From contig NZ_AHMM02000024.1 of NCBI RefSeq assembly GCF_000243675.2, positions 310,001 to 374,000 on the forward strand: DNA of 64,000 nt. The letters are read 5' to 3'. Below are positions 17,627-26,181 of the stretch, piece by piece. Under the pieces are notes generated by a model that was not told the DNA's origin, made no database searches, and saw only the letters and a program-made list of their open reading frames with translations. This DNA comes from Leptospira inadai serovar Lyme str. 10. Lineage in GTDB: Bacteria > Spirochaetota > Leptospiria > Leptospirales > Leptospiraceae. Numbering within the stretch: the stretch's first letter is position 1; each line of letters starts with the position of its first letter. The translations under genes were made by a program, and so were the position numbers.

Positions 17627-17780
17627 TTTTAGAAACGCCCTTTTTCTTCATTTAATTGGTTTACCAGCTAGATGGGAAAGGAATTATTTTACCAGTAAAA
17701 TACCCTGAAAAAAATAGGCATAAAGAGTTCCCAACCCGTTTGCCTGGGATCAAAGCAATGGACCGGTTCCGTATCCAAAA

Positions 17781-18800
17781 ATGCGAAATTTAGAAGATGA
17801 AATAAACTCGAAAGACCAGGAGATCGAAAGACTTAAAAAGCTTGTCGAATTATACGAACGAATCTCCAAGCTCGGCGAGCAAGAACTCAAGGAAGCCGAG
17901 AATATTCTAAACGCTCAGGAAAACGCGGCAGGCCTTGCAAGGACAGAACTGCTGGAAATGCGGGATCGATTTAAGGGGCTTGGCCAGCTTTCTTCGGAAC
18001 GCAAATCGGCTATTCTGGAAATCGTAAACGACAAGCAAACTCCATTAGCCGGATTGGCGAGCAAGTTCGAGGAGATGGGGAAGAAGCACGATTTCTTCTA
18101 TTCCGATTTCTTTAGAATCGTCGCAAACTTAGATCTACCGGAGTCGGAAGCCCGCACTCTATGGAAGGAAATTTATTCTCATGCGGAAGATATAAGCCAC
18201 AAGTTGGGGCGAAGCATGAATTTCGTCGTAGCCTTGCTCGATTATATTTATCTTAAGAATCGCCTCATCGAGAACCCTAAAATCGTGGACATGTATTCCT
18301 TCGAGGAAATCATCCTGAACGCGGTAATCGACGAAGGTACGGGCATTTACAATCGACGGTACTTTAATCTCGTCCTAAATAAGGAAATCACTCGGAGCAA
18401 ACGGTACAAACGTAGCTTTTGTCTTTTTTTATTCGACCTCGACGATTTTAAAAAGATCAACGACTCGAAAGGTCACGCATTCGGAGACGATATCCTAAAG
18501 CTTGTTGCGGGAACCCTTATGTACTCCTTCCGAACGGAGGATATCAGTTGTAGGGTCGGAGGAGAGGAATTTGCGGTCATCCTTCCGGAAACGACTCGGA
18601 AAAATTCCAGCGTTGCAATCGAAAGGTTCAGAACGTATCTTCGAAATTCCTCCAAAAACGACTTCGGGATAGAAGTCACCGTCTCCGGGGGCGTATCGGA
18701 ATACCCCGCAGATACGGAAGAAAGCAATCGACTTTACTCGATCGCCGACTCTCGATTGTACGAAGCGAAGGCAGCCGGTAAAAACCGAATCACTTACTAA
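17781..18800 (+). CDS. GGDEF diguanylate cyclase with coiled-coil N-terminus
   Basis: 339-aa soluble protein that would make cyclic di-GMP. Residues 1-60 form a heptad-like coiled coil and about 65-160 an all-alpha region of unknown ligand. The GGDEF domain runs from about 175 to the end. The active-site motif is GGEEF at 260-264, and an R-x-x-D inhibitory site (RTED) lies exactly five residues before it, so product feedback inhibition is expected. The substrate-binding segment FLFDLDDFKKINDSKGH is intact. No transmembrane segment or REC/PAS domain was recognised, so the input signal is unknown. It is transcribed divergently from the SDR operon. Confidence 0.92.
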   Translation: MRNLEDEINSKDQEIERLKKLVELYERISKLGEQELKEAENILNAQENAAGLARTELLEMRDRFKGLGQLSSERKSAILEIVNDKQTPLAGLASKFEEMGKKHDFFYSDFFRIVANLDLPESEARTLWKEIYSHAEDISHKLGRSMNFVVALLDYIYLKNRLIENPKIVDMYSFEEIILNAVIDEGTGIYNRRYFNLVLNKEITRSKRYKRSFCLFLFDLDDFKKINDSKGHAFGDDILKLVAGTLMYSFRTEDISCRVGGEEFAVILPETTRKNSSVAIERFRTYLRNSSKNDFGIEVTVSGGVSEYPADTEESNRLYSIADSRLYEAKAAGKNRITY

Positions 18801-19250
18801 CTAAAATACCTAATAATTGTTAGGCGCTTGGAATTCAGCGACTGTGTTTTACTTCAAAACATCCGTATCCTGAATTTGCGAACTTTGGCTTCATTAATTT
18901 CCGTTAAAAAAGAACCCGACAAAGTAAACACATATAGCGTTCCCGTCCTTTGGAGAGAAAGAGGCTCGAGAAATTTTAGAGGCCGTTTTTCTAAAAAATA
19001 TCCTCCTGATACTCGGAAGAAAAGCTCGAATGAAGCCTAGCAGTATCAGTCAAGTTATGGCTCTATTCCGAGCTCCAAATTCCTCCATGAGTCGGCTTTC
19101 CAAGTTATCCGGAGAAGGAGACGGTCAGTATGTTATTTCGATTCATTCGCAGGCAGAGTCGCTTTAATTTTGAAAATAACCGCATCGTTTCGAGGTACTA
19201 CCCAACCTCCCCTGCGATTCGTAAAAGGAAAGAATTTCCTAATGGATTCT
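18801..19250. other. Intergenic region without a recognised gene
   Basis: A short inverted repeat CCTAA / TTAGG follows the diguanylate cyclase stop but lacks a T tract. An open frame of 70 codons at 18828 has no ribosome-binding site or recognisable domain. Nothing else could be supported. Confidence 0.45.
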
Positions 19251-19646
19251 TCAATCCTGGATTTGATATTCTATTTCTTTCGTAGTAATTTCGTTTAGCT
19301 TTGAAATCAAAAGTTCGTTCGTATTCGCCAGGCGGTCCGCCAAGATACGCACCATTTTAGCGGCAAATTCGGGGTTTGCAAGAAGATACTTTTCCAATTG
19401 CTGCTTACTCTCGATCGCGGCCAACTCGGTGGCCAGAACCGCCCTTGCTGTCGCCGTGCGCGGTTTGGCGCGAAACAAAGCCATCTCCCCGAAAAAATCC
19501 CCTTTTTTCATAAGGGCGAGCCGAGTTGCGGTGTTTTTGTGCGTAAAGAAAACTTCTACCGTACCAGAGAGCACGATATACATGGCATTATTGCTTTCTC
19601 CTTCTCGAAAGATCACTTGTCCTGCTTGTACGGCGATTTTATTCAT
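19251..19646 (-). CDS. Stand-alone cyclic-nucleotide-binding domain protein
   Basis: 131 aa, consisting almost entirely of one CNB (CAP-effector) domain: VIFREGESNNAMYIVLSGTVEVF, then the phosphate-binding cassette GDFFGEMALFRAKPRTATARA with the Glu and Arg that contact cAMP or cGMP. No DNA-binding helix-turn-helix follows, so it is not a CRP-type transcription factor. It probably works as a sensor subunit or partner of another protein. It lies next to the cyclic di-GMP synthase gene, but a functional link is only inference. Confidence 0.85.
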   Translation of the reverse strand: MNKIAVQAGQVIFREGESNNAMYIVLSGTVEVFFTHKNTATRLALMKKGDFFGEMALFRAKPRTATARAVLATELAAIESKQQLEKYLLANPEFAAKMVRILADRLANTNELLISKLNEITTKEIEYQIQD

Positions 19647-19721
19647 TCGATTCCTGCTTTCTCTCCCTAACTTTTCCGATCTAGCTTGCCAACTCTCTAT
19701 TAGAATAGACTATTCGTTTCG

Positions 19722-20870
19722 ATGAATTCTATCCTTTCCTTAAGCTTAGAAGGTCTCGGATTGCTATTCTTAGCGATCCTTTTCCTTTTTATTCCTTCTT
19801 TCCGTTCCCTATTCGATCATCGCACTAATCAACCCCACAACAAACCGAAATCCAGGAGTGCAGTCGTCGATTTTATCCGGGGAATTTCCATCTCCGGCAT
19901 CGTCGCCATCCACCTTGCTTCCTATTACAAGTTTTTCGGTCCGAACGAACCATTTTCGAGTTGGGCGCTGTCCGTGTCCAATTTAGCCCGGTTTTCCGTT
20001 CCCGCCTTTCTAATATCATCGGGAATCTACCTCTCGTACTCGAGCCCTTCCTCATACTGGAAACCCAAGATTTCGGGCCTCATTTTACCCTACACTTGCG
20101 TATTTCTCCTAGGAGCTAGCGTAAAATTCGGATTTCCTCCCGATTGGAGAGAATGGATTTTAGCCTACCTAAAAGGCTCCCTATTCGCCCCGTTCTATTT
20201 CGTCCCCTTGATGGTACAAGCTTACATACTCTTCCCGTTTATTCTTCGATCCCTTCATAGGACTTCTTGGGTGGTTCTTTTCCTTCTCTCGTTAACGATT
20301 AACTTAATCTCCAATCATATTTTCGATTATGTCGACCTCGGATTTAAAACCTGGGAGCCCGTTTTATTGACCCATTTTATATTCTTTTTTATGGCGGGAA
20401 TTCTTTCAGCGGCGAAATTTCGCCATCCGCAAATACTGGAAAACGTTCTCGGGAATATTCCGACAGGAAGCTCGTTTTGGAAATTACTCGGCTTCCTCCT
20501 ATTCGTTTATGCTTTCGTCAGCATTGCATTAACATTCGGATTCGATTTCGAAGTTTCAAATCATTTGATTTTTTATCCGTTGGGAATGTTTTTGATCCTA
20601 TTTCATTGGGGAACAAATATAGAAGCGAAGGGGACCCCCCCCCTCCCCTACCGCATTTTTTGCTCTTTAGGGGAAGGAAGTTTAGGAATCTTCCTTTTGC
20701 ATCCAGTACTGATTCATTTTTTTCATTCCCAAAATCCGTTCGATCCTTGGTGGATCCAAGTTCCTTTCTACTTCTTCACATGGATCGTAAATCTAACCTT
20801 ACCCTGGTTAATTTGGAATGGAGGGTCGAGAATATTACGTCTCTTTAAAAAAACGCGAACGCCGATGTAA
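19722..20870 (+). CDS. Acyltransferase family 3 membrane protein
   Basis: 382-aa polytopic protein with about ten hydrophobic segments. The acyltransferase-3 (OafA/NodX-type) hallmark is seen in VVDFIRGISISGIVAIHLASYY, with the R and H pair in the second hydrophobic segment, and in the last segment GEGSLGIFLLHPVLIHFF. Members transfer acetyl or other acyl groups to sugars of LPS, capsule or peptidoglycan; the acceptor here is unknown. The gene converges with the FMN reductase gene, whose stop is 3 bp away. One run of C residues at about 20635-20645 encodes a PPLP linker. Confidence 0.85.
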   Translation: MNSILSLSLEGLGLLFLAILFLFIPSFRSLFDHRTNQPHNKPKSRSAVVDFIRGISISGIVAIHLASYYKFFGPNEPFSSWALSVSNLARFSVPAFLISSGIYLSYSSPSSYWKPKISGLILPYTCVFLLGASVKFGFPPDWREWILAYLKGSLFAPFYFVPLMVQAYILFPFILRSLHRTSWVVLFLLSLTINLISNHIFDYVDLGFKTWEPVLLTHFIFFFMAGILSAAKFRHPQILENVLGNIPTGSSFWKLLGFLLFVYAFVSIALTFGFDFEVSNHLIFYPLGMFLILFHWGTNIEAKGTPPLPYRIFCSLGEGSLGIFLLHPVLIHFFHSQNPFDPWWIQVPFYFFTWIVNLTLPWLIWNGGSRILRLFKKTRTPM

Positions 20871-20873
20871 CTT

Positions 20874-21479
20874 CTAGGACATCCCGTTCTTGAATCGAGG
20901 GTCTTCCGTGACTCCCGATTCCCGGACTTCGGAAAGGGCTTCCGCATATGCGATAAGAACCTTAAGTGCAAAGGAACTTCTCTCCCGTATATACGAGTCT
21001 TCCTGAGAGATCGGATCACCTGCATTGACAAGGTGTTCCGCGTCGCGAAAAAGTAATTGTTCTGGAATATAGCAAAGTTTGCTATTCTTATAACTGCTTG
21101 AGCGAAGCTCATCCACCGGGAAAGCTCCTCCTCGACCGGATGAGACACCGGCGAGTAACGCGGGTTTATGACCGAGCTGGGGCAACCCCGCATATAAAAA
21201 GAAATTCTTTAGGGCAGGACTCGCCATCCCGGAGTATTCCGGAGTCACTACTACAAAGCCGTCACAGCCCCTAAGTTCCGTATCGATCGGTTTCCAGAGA
21301 GAGTCCCATTCTAAGCCGCCGTCCCAAAAACTTTCATCCCAAATCGGCAACCTTGTCTTCCCTAAATCGAAAATCCAAGTTTGAACCGACATCTCCTTTA
21401 ATTTCGAAGCGAGGAAGCCTCCAACTTTTGCGGACTGAGATTCTTTTCGATGCGATCCTACGATAATTCCTATTTTCAT
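20874..21479 (-). CDS. NADPH-dependent FMN reductase-like flavoprotein
   Basis: 201 aa flavodoxin-like fold: IGIIVGSHRKESQSAKVG forms the phosphate-binding loop for FMN, TPEYSGMASPALKNFF is the family signature next to the isoalloxazine ring, and GVSSGRGG follows the central strand. Such proteins are NAD(P)H:quinone, azo- or chromate-type reductases or supply reduced FMN to partners. The particular electron acceptor cannot be deduced. It is convergent with the acyltransferase gene and appears monocistronic. Confidence 0.87.
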   Translation of the reverse strand: MKIGIIVGSHRKESQSAKVGGFLASKLKEMSVQTWIFDLGKTRLPIWDESFWDGGLEWDSLWKPIDTELRGCDGFVVVTPEYSGMASPALKNFFLYAGLPQLGHKPALLAGVSSGRGGAFPVDELRSSSYKNSKLCYIPEQLLFRDAEHLVNAGDPISQEDSYIRERSSFALKVLIAYAEALSEVRESGVTEDPRFKNGMS

Positions 21480-21596
21480 TTTATCCCTAAGCGAACGGAG
21501 TCCGCTTTAGGGGGAATGCTTTTTTGTGCCGCAATTTATCCAATTAGAAAATTTATTCCAGAGGGTCAAAATAATCAAAACTGGAACCGCGGTTTT

Positions 21597-22298
21597 TCAA
21601 CTCAGCCCGTATTTTTTCTTTAGAACTGCGAGATCGCGCAAAAAAGAATCTCGAGTTTTGGATGGGAGCGACTTTAAATCCAAGGTTACTTTCTCGATTG
21701 TTTTCCGGGGTGAAATCGTTTCACCCCCTCGGCCTTCCTTGCGCTTTAAAAGACTTTCCAAATTCTTTACCGAAGCATCTTTCCCGCTGCGCAATAGATC
21801 GGCGACGGATTTTTGATCTAGCCTTGCGATAGAGCTTAGTTGCTTTACGTAGCGCTCCGTATAACCGAGCAATTTTGCGACTTCATCGGCGGTTTTCTTT
21901 TTTTCTTTTCGGAGGTACTGAATCGCACGCCCGACTTCCCAGGGATTCAAACTTTTGCGCTTTTCGTTCTCGGCCAAAGCCATCTCGTAGCAGCGATCTT
22001 CCGAGGCATCCGTTTCCACCGCAGCCATGGATTTCCATCCCAGGGCCTTGGCTGCTTGATAACGCCTTTCTCCGGCTACGATTTGAAACTTCTTTCCGAT
22101 TTTTCTAACTACGATCGGCTCGATCATTCCAAGTCTCCGCATCGATTCGGTCAAATCGCCGACCTCTTCCTTCCCGAAAACCCGCGGCTGTTCGGGGTTA
22201 GGGAGAATATCTTGAATCGGGATTTCCTTTCGGGAGGAATCTTCCCCGCCAAAGGCGGTCAAAAGATCCATTCCCGCAAATTCAGCTCTCTTTGCCAT
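21597..22298 (-). CDS. parB: ParB-family partition protein (system 1)
   Basis: 233-aa centromere-binding CTPase-type partition protein. The N-terminal ParB/Sulfiredoxin domain has IPIQDILPNPEQPR, the GERR motif (VAGERRYQAAKALGW) and LAENEKRKSLNPWE (the family EN-x-R-xx-L-xP-xE pattern, slightly altered). The helix-turn-helix ADEVAKLLGYTERYVKQLSSIARL follows. The C-terminal dimerisation part is short. Its start overlaps the parA stop by 17 nt. A 20-bp palindrome lies inside its own coding region (21707-21727) and again upstream of parA. It probably segregates the replicon or represents an acquired partition cassette. Confidence 0.92.
   Translation of the reverse strand: MAKRAEFAGMDLLTAFGGEDSSRKEIPIQDILPNPEQPRVFGKEEVGDLTESMRRLGMIEPIVVRKIGKKFQIVAGERRYQAAKALGWKSMAAVETDASEDRCYEMALAENEKRKSLNPWEVGRAIQYLRKEKKKTADEVAKLLGYTERYVKQLSSIARLDQKSVADLLRSGKDASVKNLESLLKRKEGRGGETISPRKTIEKVTLDLKSLPSKTRDSFLRDLAVLKKKYGLS
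21707..21727. promoter_or_regulatory. Candidate parS site inside parB
   Basis: Perfect inverted repeat with 9-bp arms GGGGTGAAA / TTTCACCCC and a TCG centre. Twenty bases of it recur exactly at 23361-23380. The arms GTGAAA/TTTCAC are the same hexamers as in canonical parS (TGTTTCACGTGAAACA), but here they are in inverted order with a 3-bp centre. Location within parB and beside parA is typical of parS. Confidence 0.7.
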
Positions 22299-23208
22299 TT
22301 GCCCTCCTTACCACTTCTTCGGCTAAAGCCGCAAACATTTGCATCGCCTTGGGATCATATTCCGAAAGTAATTTCCTCTTCGCCTGCGATTGCGGGATCG
22401 CTTCCCGACGATAAACTACAGAATCGAATACCGGAAAGTATTTCCGAATAGCGTCAGCCAATCCCGACAAAGCTCGGGAATCTTCGTACTGGTTCAATAC
22501 CGCCCCTAATAATCCCAGATCCGGATTAGCTTTCCTGCGAATTTTTTCGATCGTACCGTGTAGATCCTTTAGGCCTTGCACGCTAAAAGCGCGAGTTTGA
22601 ATCGGAACGAGAACCAAATCGGAAGCGATCAAAGCATTCTCCAAAATCAGCCCCAAAGACGGAGGGCAGTCTATTATAATATATTCGTAAGAGGATCGGA
22701 CGGGCAAAAGTGCATCCTTCAGCAATTCGAAGTCGTCTCTCTCATACGGAGTCGTGAAATTTGCAAGGTGAATGGAGGACGGAACTAAATCTAAATTCGG
22801 GGCAAGATTTACGATAATCTCCGACATCGAGAGGATCGCATCCCCCCTATAGCCTAGGGTATGATATATGGACTTTTCAATCTGACCGACGTATAGCTGA
22901 GTTATATTTGCTTGGGCATCCCAATCTATCAAAAGCACTGGACGTCCGGACTTTGCCAATGCTTCCGATAGGCATATGGATACTGTGGTTTTACCCTCTC
23001 CACCTTTTTGGTTCGAAACGGCAATCACCACCGATTCAAAACTTTTCGTCTTTTTCTTGCGAAAGTATTTGTCCAACACTTCTTCCTTGTATTTTCCTTT
23101 TCCCTGAACGGGAATCCCCCAAGCTTCAGCTTTACTTTGAAACTCTTCTTCGGAGCTTATCGCATATTCCGAAAGAATCTCATGAACGTCCAACAACCTC
23201 GCTTTCAT
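22282..23208 (-). CDS. parA: ParA-family partition ATPase (system 1)
   Basis: Walker-type ATPase that forms nucleoid-bound gradients for DNA segregation. From the ATG at 23208 it is 308 aa. An N-terminal region of about 60 residues precedes the ATPase core, which has the deviant Walker A motif SNQKGGEGKTTVS, the A' motif LLIDWDAQANIT and Walker B IIIDCPPSLG. The N-terminal part, with DVHEILSEYAISSEEEFQSKA, may bind the operator as in type Ia ParA proteins. A TTG start at 23259 is possible, but its TTGACA looks more like a -35 box, so the downstream ATG is preferred. It overlaps parB by 17 nt and lies 152 bp from a candidate parS. Confidence 0.9.
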   Translation of the reverse strand: MKARLLDVHEILSEYAISSEEEFQSKAEAWGIPVQGKGKYKEEVLDKYFRKKKTKSFESVVIAVSNQKGGEGKTTVSICLSEALAKSGRPVLLIDWDAQANITQLYVGQIEKSIYHTLGYRGDAILSMSEIIVNLAPNLDLVPSSIHLANFTTPYERDDFELLKDALLPVRSSYEYIIIDCPPSLGLILENALIASDLVLVPIQTRAFSVQGLKDLHGTIEKIRRKANPDLGLLGAVLNQYEDSRALSGLADAIRKYFPVFDSVVYRREAIPQSQAKRKLLSEYDPKAMQMFAALAEEVVRRANGKES

Positions 23209-23360
23209 TCCTATCGAAGACCTTTGCTTCTTGTTCCCCCTTTCGACCTGTTTTGTCAACCAAACCTATGTCTCATTATTGGCCCAGGCCCGAAAAAACG
23301 AGATTGCTCGAGGGCGGGGAGGGGAGAATCCTAGTATTTCCATTTCCCGGGTTCGCAACC

Positions 23361-23380
23361 GGGGTGAAATCGTTTCACCC
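23361..23380. promoter_or_regulatory. Candidate parS/operator upstream of parA and the outer-membrane protein gene
   Basis: GGGGTGAAATCGTTTCACCC, identical to the core inside parB. It sits in the divergent gap between parA (start 23208) and the gene at 23401, 20 bp before the latter's start. It could serve as centromere and also as promoter operator. Confidence 0.7.
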
Positions 23381-23400
23381 TTCCCGGATCCGGATATAAA

Positions 23401-24540
23401 ATGAAAAAACAACATTTTTCGACAGCCGGACTCCTACTCCTCTCGCTGTTACTGTTCCCGCAATCGACTACATACTCGCAAAAAATCGAAAAAAAAGACC
23501 CATTCCAATCTACGGAAAATTCGGGAATCGGAACGCGTTCCCAAAAAGAACAGGTCGAGTCGAGGAATACCGGATTTTGGCAAACATTTTGGGCCAGATC
23601 TTCCGCGACTTTACTAATGGGCGAAAACGGCGGAGAGCATATCTTCGAATCCGGAACAAAGTATCCGAATCTCTCCGGGGCAAAAGCGGGATCCAGAATT
23701 TCGTACAATCGAAATTTCGGATACGGAGGAATCGAACTCAGACATTGGTGGCAAAAATGGGAACTCAGCTTCGGATACAGAAGTAACGGCCGATACCAGA
23801 GAGTGGGGCAGGGCAAGGATGAGGATTTTGCCCTGGCTGATTTTTCCGTCGAAAGGGGGGCCAAGTTCGGATTTCGGGAATGGAGTTTCTACGATACTCC
23901 TTATACGTTCAGCGGCTCGAAAAACTTCGCCGACGGCCGGGGAAAACTGAAAATGAAACAAGACCGCCTAAGCCTATCCGTCCGAAGATATTTCGGGTCC
24001 AGCGACCCGGACGCGCGAAAAAACGGCCAAGGTCTTTTTGTGACGGGGGGGATTCATTATACTTATTTTAAATACTATCTTTACGATGTAAATCAATGGA
24101 TCGCATCCAACCCTATCTTTTACGGACCGATCGGAATGGGACTGAGCTTCAGCAATAGCACGTGGGAACTGCCGGTCGGAATCGGATATAGATACTCCGA
24201 CGGAAAATGGATGTTCGAAGGAGCTTTTTTGGGGAGCACCTGGTATTCTCATTTCAGAGATTATCATTATCAAAGAAGTTTGAATTTCATCGGAGATGCA
24301 GCAGGCTACGGAATAGAGGCGAATATCGGGGGAGGGGTGATCGTGGATTCCTGGCTATTCTTCCTCCGCTTGACCGAAAATAGACTGTACGGATCGGGCA
24401 GTTTCCAAACCAGGGGCGGGATCAGTTCGAATGATATTTTATCGAACGCGGCAGGTCATTATAGAAATTATTTAAACACCAAGCAGTATAATCTCGAATT
24501 CTCCGTTACCAACTACTTGGAATGGATCTCGTCAGAATAG
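23401..24540 (+). CDS. Outer-membrane beta-barrel protein, uncharacterised
   Basis: 379 aa with a signal peptide at residues 1-27 (MKKQHFSTAGLLLLSLLLFP then TTYSQ). The mature part is rich in aromatic residues and glycine in alternating patterns (YGGIELRHWWQKWELSFGYRS; FEGAFLGSTWYSHFRDYHYQ) as in transmembrane beta strands, and it ends with an aromatic-containing strand. No enzymatic motif was recognised; an omptin- or porin-like fold is possible but unproven. It ends 16 bp before hemH, so the two are likely cotranscribed, which makes a link with haem or metal handling plausible. The ATG follows GGAT at about 8 nt. Confidence 0.7.
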   Translation: MKKQHFSTAGLLLLSLLLFPQSTTYSQKIEKKDPFQSTENSGIGTRSQKEQVESRNTGFWQTFWARSSATLLMGENGGEHIFESGTKYPNLSGAKAGSRISYNRNFGYGGIELRHWWQKWELSFGYRSNGRYQRVGQGKDEDFALADFSVERGAKFGFREWSFYDTPYTFSGSKNFADGRGKLKMKQDRLSLSVRRYFGSSDPDARKNGQGLFVTGGIHYTYFKYYLYDVNQWIASNPIFYGPIGMGLSFSNSTWELPVGIGYRYSDGKWMFEGAFLGSTWYSHFRDYHYQRSLNFIGDAAGYGIEANIGGGVIVDSWLFFLRLTENRLYGSGSFQTRGGISSNDILSNAAGHYRNYLNTKQYNLEFSVTNYLEWISSE

Positions 24541-24556
24541 CACCATCGGAGGCCGC

Positions 24557-25660
24557 TTGAAAAACAGACTCCTTCTTTTAAATTTAGGCGGACCGAGAAG
24601 CTCCGCGGAAATCCCGAAATTTTTATTGGACCTCTTCGAAGACCCGTTCGTTTTCGATCTGTCCGTCCCGGAGTTTCTAAGGAAATGGATGGCAAAAAAA
24701 ATCGCGGTCTCCAGAGCCGAAAAAGTCGCGAAGACATACGCCTCGATGGGTTTCGGCGGAGGCTCCCCCCTAGTCTCCGAAACGGAAAAACAAGCCGAAG
24801 AATTGCGCAAACTTCTGGAAGAATCCGGAGAAAAATGGGAGGTGAAGATCGCGATGAGCTGCGGCTTCCCGGACCTGAGGGACCTAGGAGAGGATTGGAC
24901 CGACCCGAGAAAAGGCGTTATTATTTTGCCCTTATACCCGCAGTATTCTCGATCGACAGTCCTTTCGTCTGCGATGTTGTTGAAAAAAAAATTAGGACTT
25001 TGTCCTTCCGGTCATCCCGGCTGGGTGCCTCCTTTCTCCAAGCGCCCTGAATATCTAGAATCCGTAAAGAATCTGATCCTAGATTATTTTAAAGGAAATT
25101 TGAAGCCGGAGAACTTTCTTCACTTACAAAGCGGCGGCATTCGAAATTGGCAGGAAATAGATCTTATTTTCAGCGCTCACGGAATCCCCATTAAATTGAT
25201 TCAAAAAGGGGACGTATATGTTCGAGAAATAGCGCAAAACGTTTCGGATTTAGAATCTCTATTACGGGCCGACGGGTTTCAAGGCCGGATTCATCTTTCT
25301 TTCCAGAGCAGAATCGGGCCGGCAAAATGGACTAGTCCCAATACCCTGGACAAAATTGCGGAGCTCGCCGCAAAAAACGTCAAGAGAATCGCGATCTACC
25401 CTATTAGTTTTGTCAGCGACCATTTGGAAACTCTGGAGGAGATCGGAGTACAAATAAGGGACCATGCTCTTTCTCTAGGCGTTACGGAATATTACCGGAT
25501 CCCCGCACCCGGAACTTACCCCGCCTTTTTAGAGGCACTCAGCAGGTTCGTCTTCGAAGCAAAAATCGCAGTCGAAAGGGGAGGGCAGGGCGACTGCCTT
25601 TGTAGAACTTGCGGAGGGTACGATCCCAAACGCGAAAAGACGATTTGCCTAGCGCGCTGA
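24557..25660 (+). CDS. hemH: Ferrochelatase
   Basis: Inserts ferrous iron into protoporphyrin IX, the last step of haem synthesis. It is 367 aa, with LLLLNLGGPRSSAEIPKFL at the start, the conserved active-site segment IFSAHGIPI with the metal-binding His, and SFVSDHLETLEEIG with the catalytic Glu. The start is TTG, 4 nt after GGAGG; no ATG exists nearby that would retain the N-terminal LLLNLGGP motif. The C-terminus carries four cysteines (C-x-C-x-x-C and a fourth 12 residues later), suggestive of an iron-sulphur cluster. It is on the opposite strand from the main haem operon, in line with the outer-membrane protein gene. Confidence 0.93.
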   Translation: MKNRLLLLNLGGPRSSAEIPKFLLDLFEDPFVFDLSVPEFLRKWMAKKIAVSRAEKVAKTYASMGFGGGSPLVSETEKQAEELRKLLEESGEKWEVKIAMSCGFPDLRDLGEDWTDPRKGVIILPLYPQYSRSTVLSSAMLLKKKLGLCPSGHPGWVPPFSKRPEYLESVKNLILDYFKGNLKPENFLHLQSGGIRNWQEIDLIFSAHGIPIKLIQKGDVYVREIAQNVSDLESLLRADGFQGRIHLSFQSRIGPAKWTSPNTLDKIAELAAKNVKRIAIYPISFVSDHLETLEEIGVQIRDHALSLGVTEYYRIPAPGTYPAFLEALSRFVFEAKIAVERGGQGDCLCRTCGGYDPKREKTICLAR

Positions 25661-25681
25661 TTCCGATCTAGAACATTTTTC

Positions 25682-26158
25682 CTACTGAGATTGTTCTTTT
25701 TTTAAAAAATGCAGACTTAAAGGGTATTCCCATTCGATACCGCTATTGGCCTTCACCGCCCCGATAATCGGAAACAAAACATAACATACGCCCAAAAGAA
25801 GAATAAATGGAATTCCTATCAGAACGATACATAGAATCCCAAAAATTACCCCATAGATCAACGAGCTGATTAGCCAATTAATAACGATCTTGCCGTGGGC
25901 ATCGACCTCCGGATCCGAATCTTTTTCGAGCAACCAGAGAACCAGCGGAACCAACATGCCGACGACCGGAAATACGAATACGGAATATAAAGACAAATGC
26001 AGAAGCATGCAATACTGATTTACCGTCATTCCCAGGCGTTCATTCTGATTCGGGTAAGGAGTCTCTAAAATCTTCTTTTTTTCCGCCTCATATTCTTCTT
26101 GAGAGATCGCACCCTTTTCTTTCAGACTGTTTAGCTTCTCTAAGTCTTCGTATTTCAT
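25682..26158 (-). CDS. SHOCT-DUF4870 membrane protein
   Basis: 158 aa. The N-terminal 30 residues match the SHOCT short helical domain (LEKLNSLKEKGAISQEEYEAEKKKIL cannot be written in full here, but the LKEKGAISQEEYEAEKKK core is clear). The rest is a DUF4870/Tic20-like unit with three or four hydrophobic helices and the conserved DPEVDAHGKIVINWLIS segment. The function is unknown; it was probably located in the inner membrane. The ATG at 26158 follows GAGG by 6 nt. It lies 23 bp after hemG and may be cotranscribed with it. Confidence 0.85.
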   Translation of the reverse strand: MKYEDLEKLNSLKEKGAISQEEYEAEKKKILETPYPNQNERLGMTVNQYCMLLHLSLYSVFVFPVVGMLVPLVLWLLEKDSDPEVDAHGKIVINWLISSLIYGVIFGILCIVLIGIPFILLLGVCYVLFPIIGAVKANSGIEWEYPLSLHFLKKEQSQ

Positions 26159-26181
26159 CGCCAACCTCTTTTATAAGACAT

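Noticed and set aside
18828..19040. Open frame of 70 codons after the diguanylate cyclase
   Set aside because: No ribosome site, no domain, and unusual composition; treated as non-coding.
21840..22451. Long open frame antisense to parB/parA
   Set aside because: It is opposite two well-supported partition genes and has no recognisable protein features.
23331..23864. Open frame antisense to the outer-membrane protein gene
   Set aside because: The plus-strand gene has a signal peptide and beta-strand pattern; the antisense frame has neither start signal nor domain.
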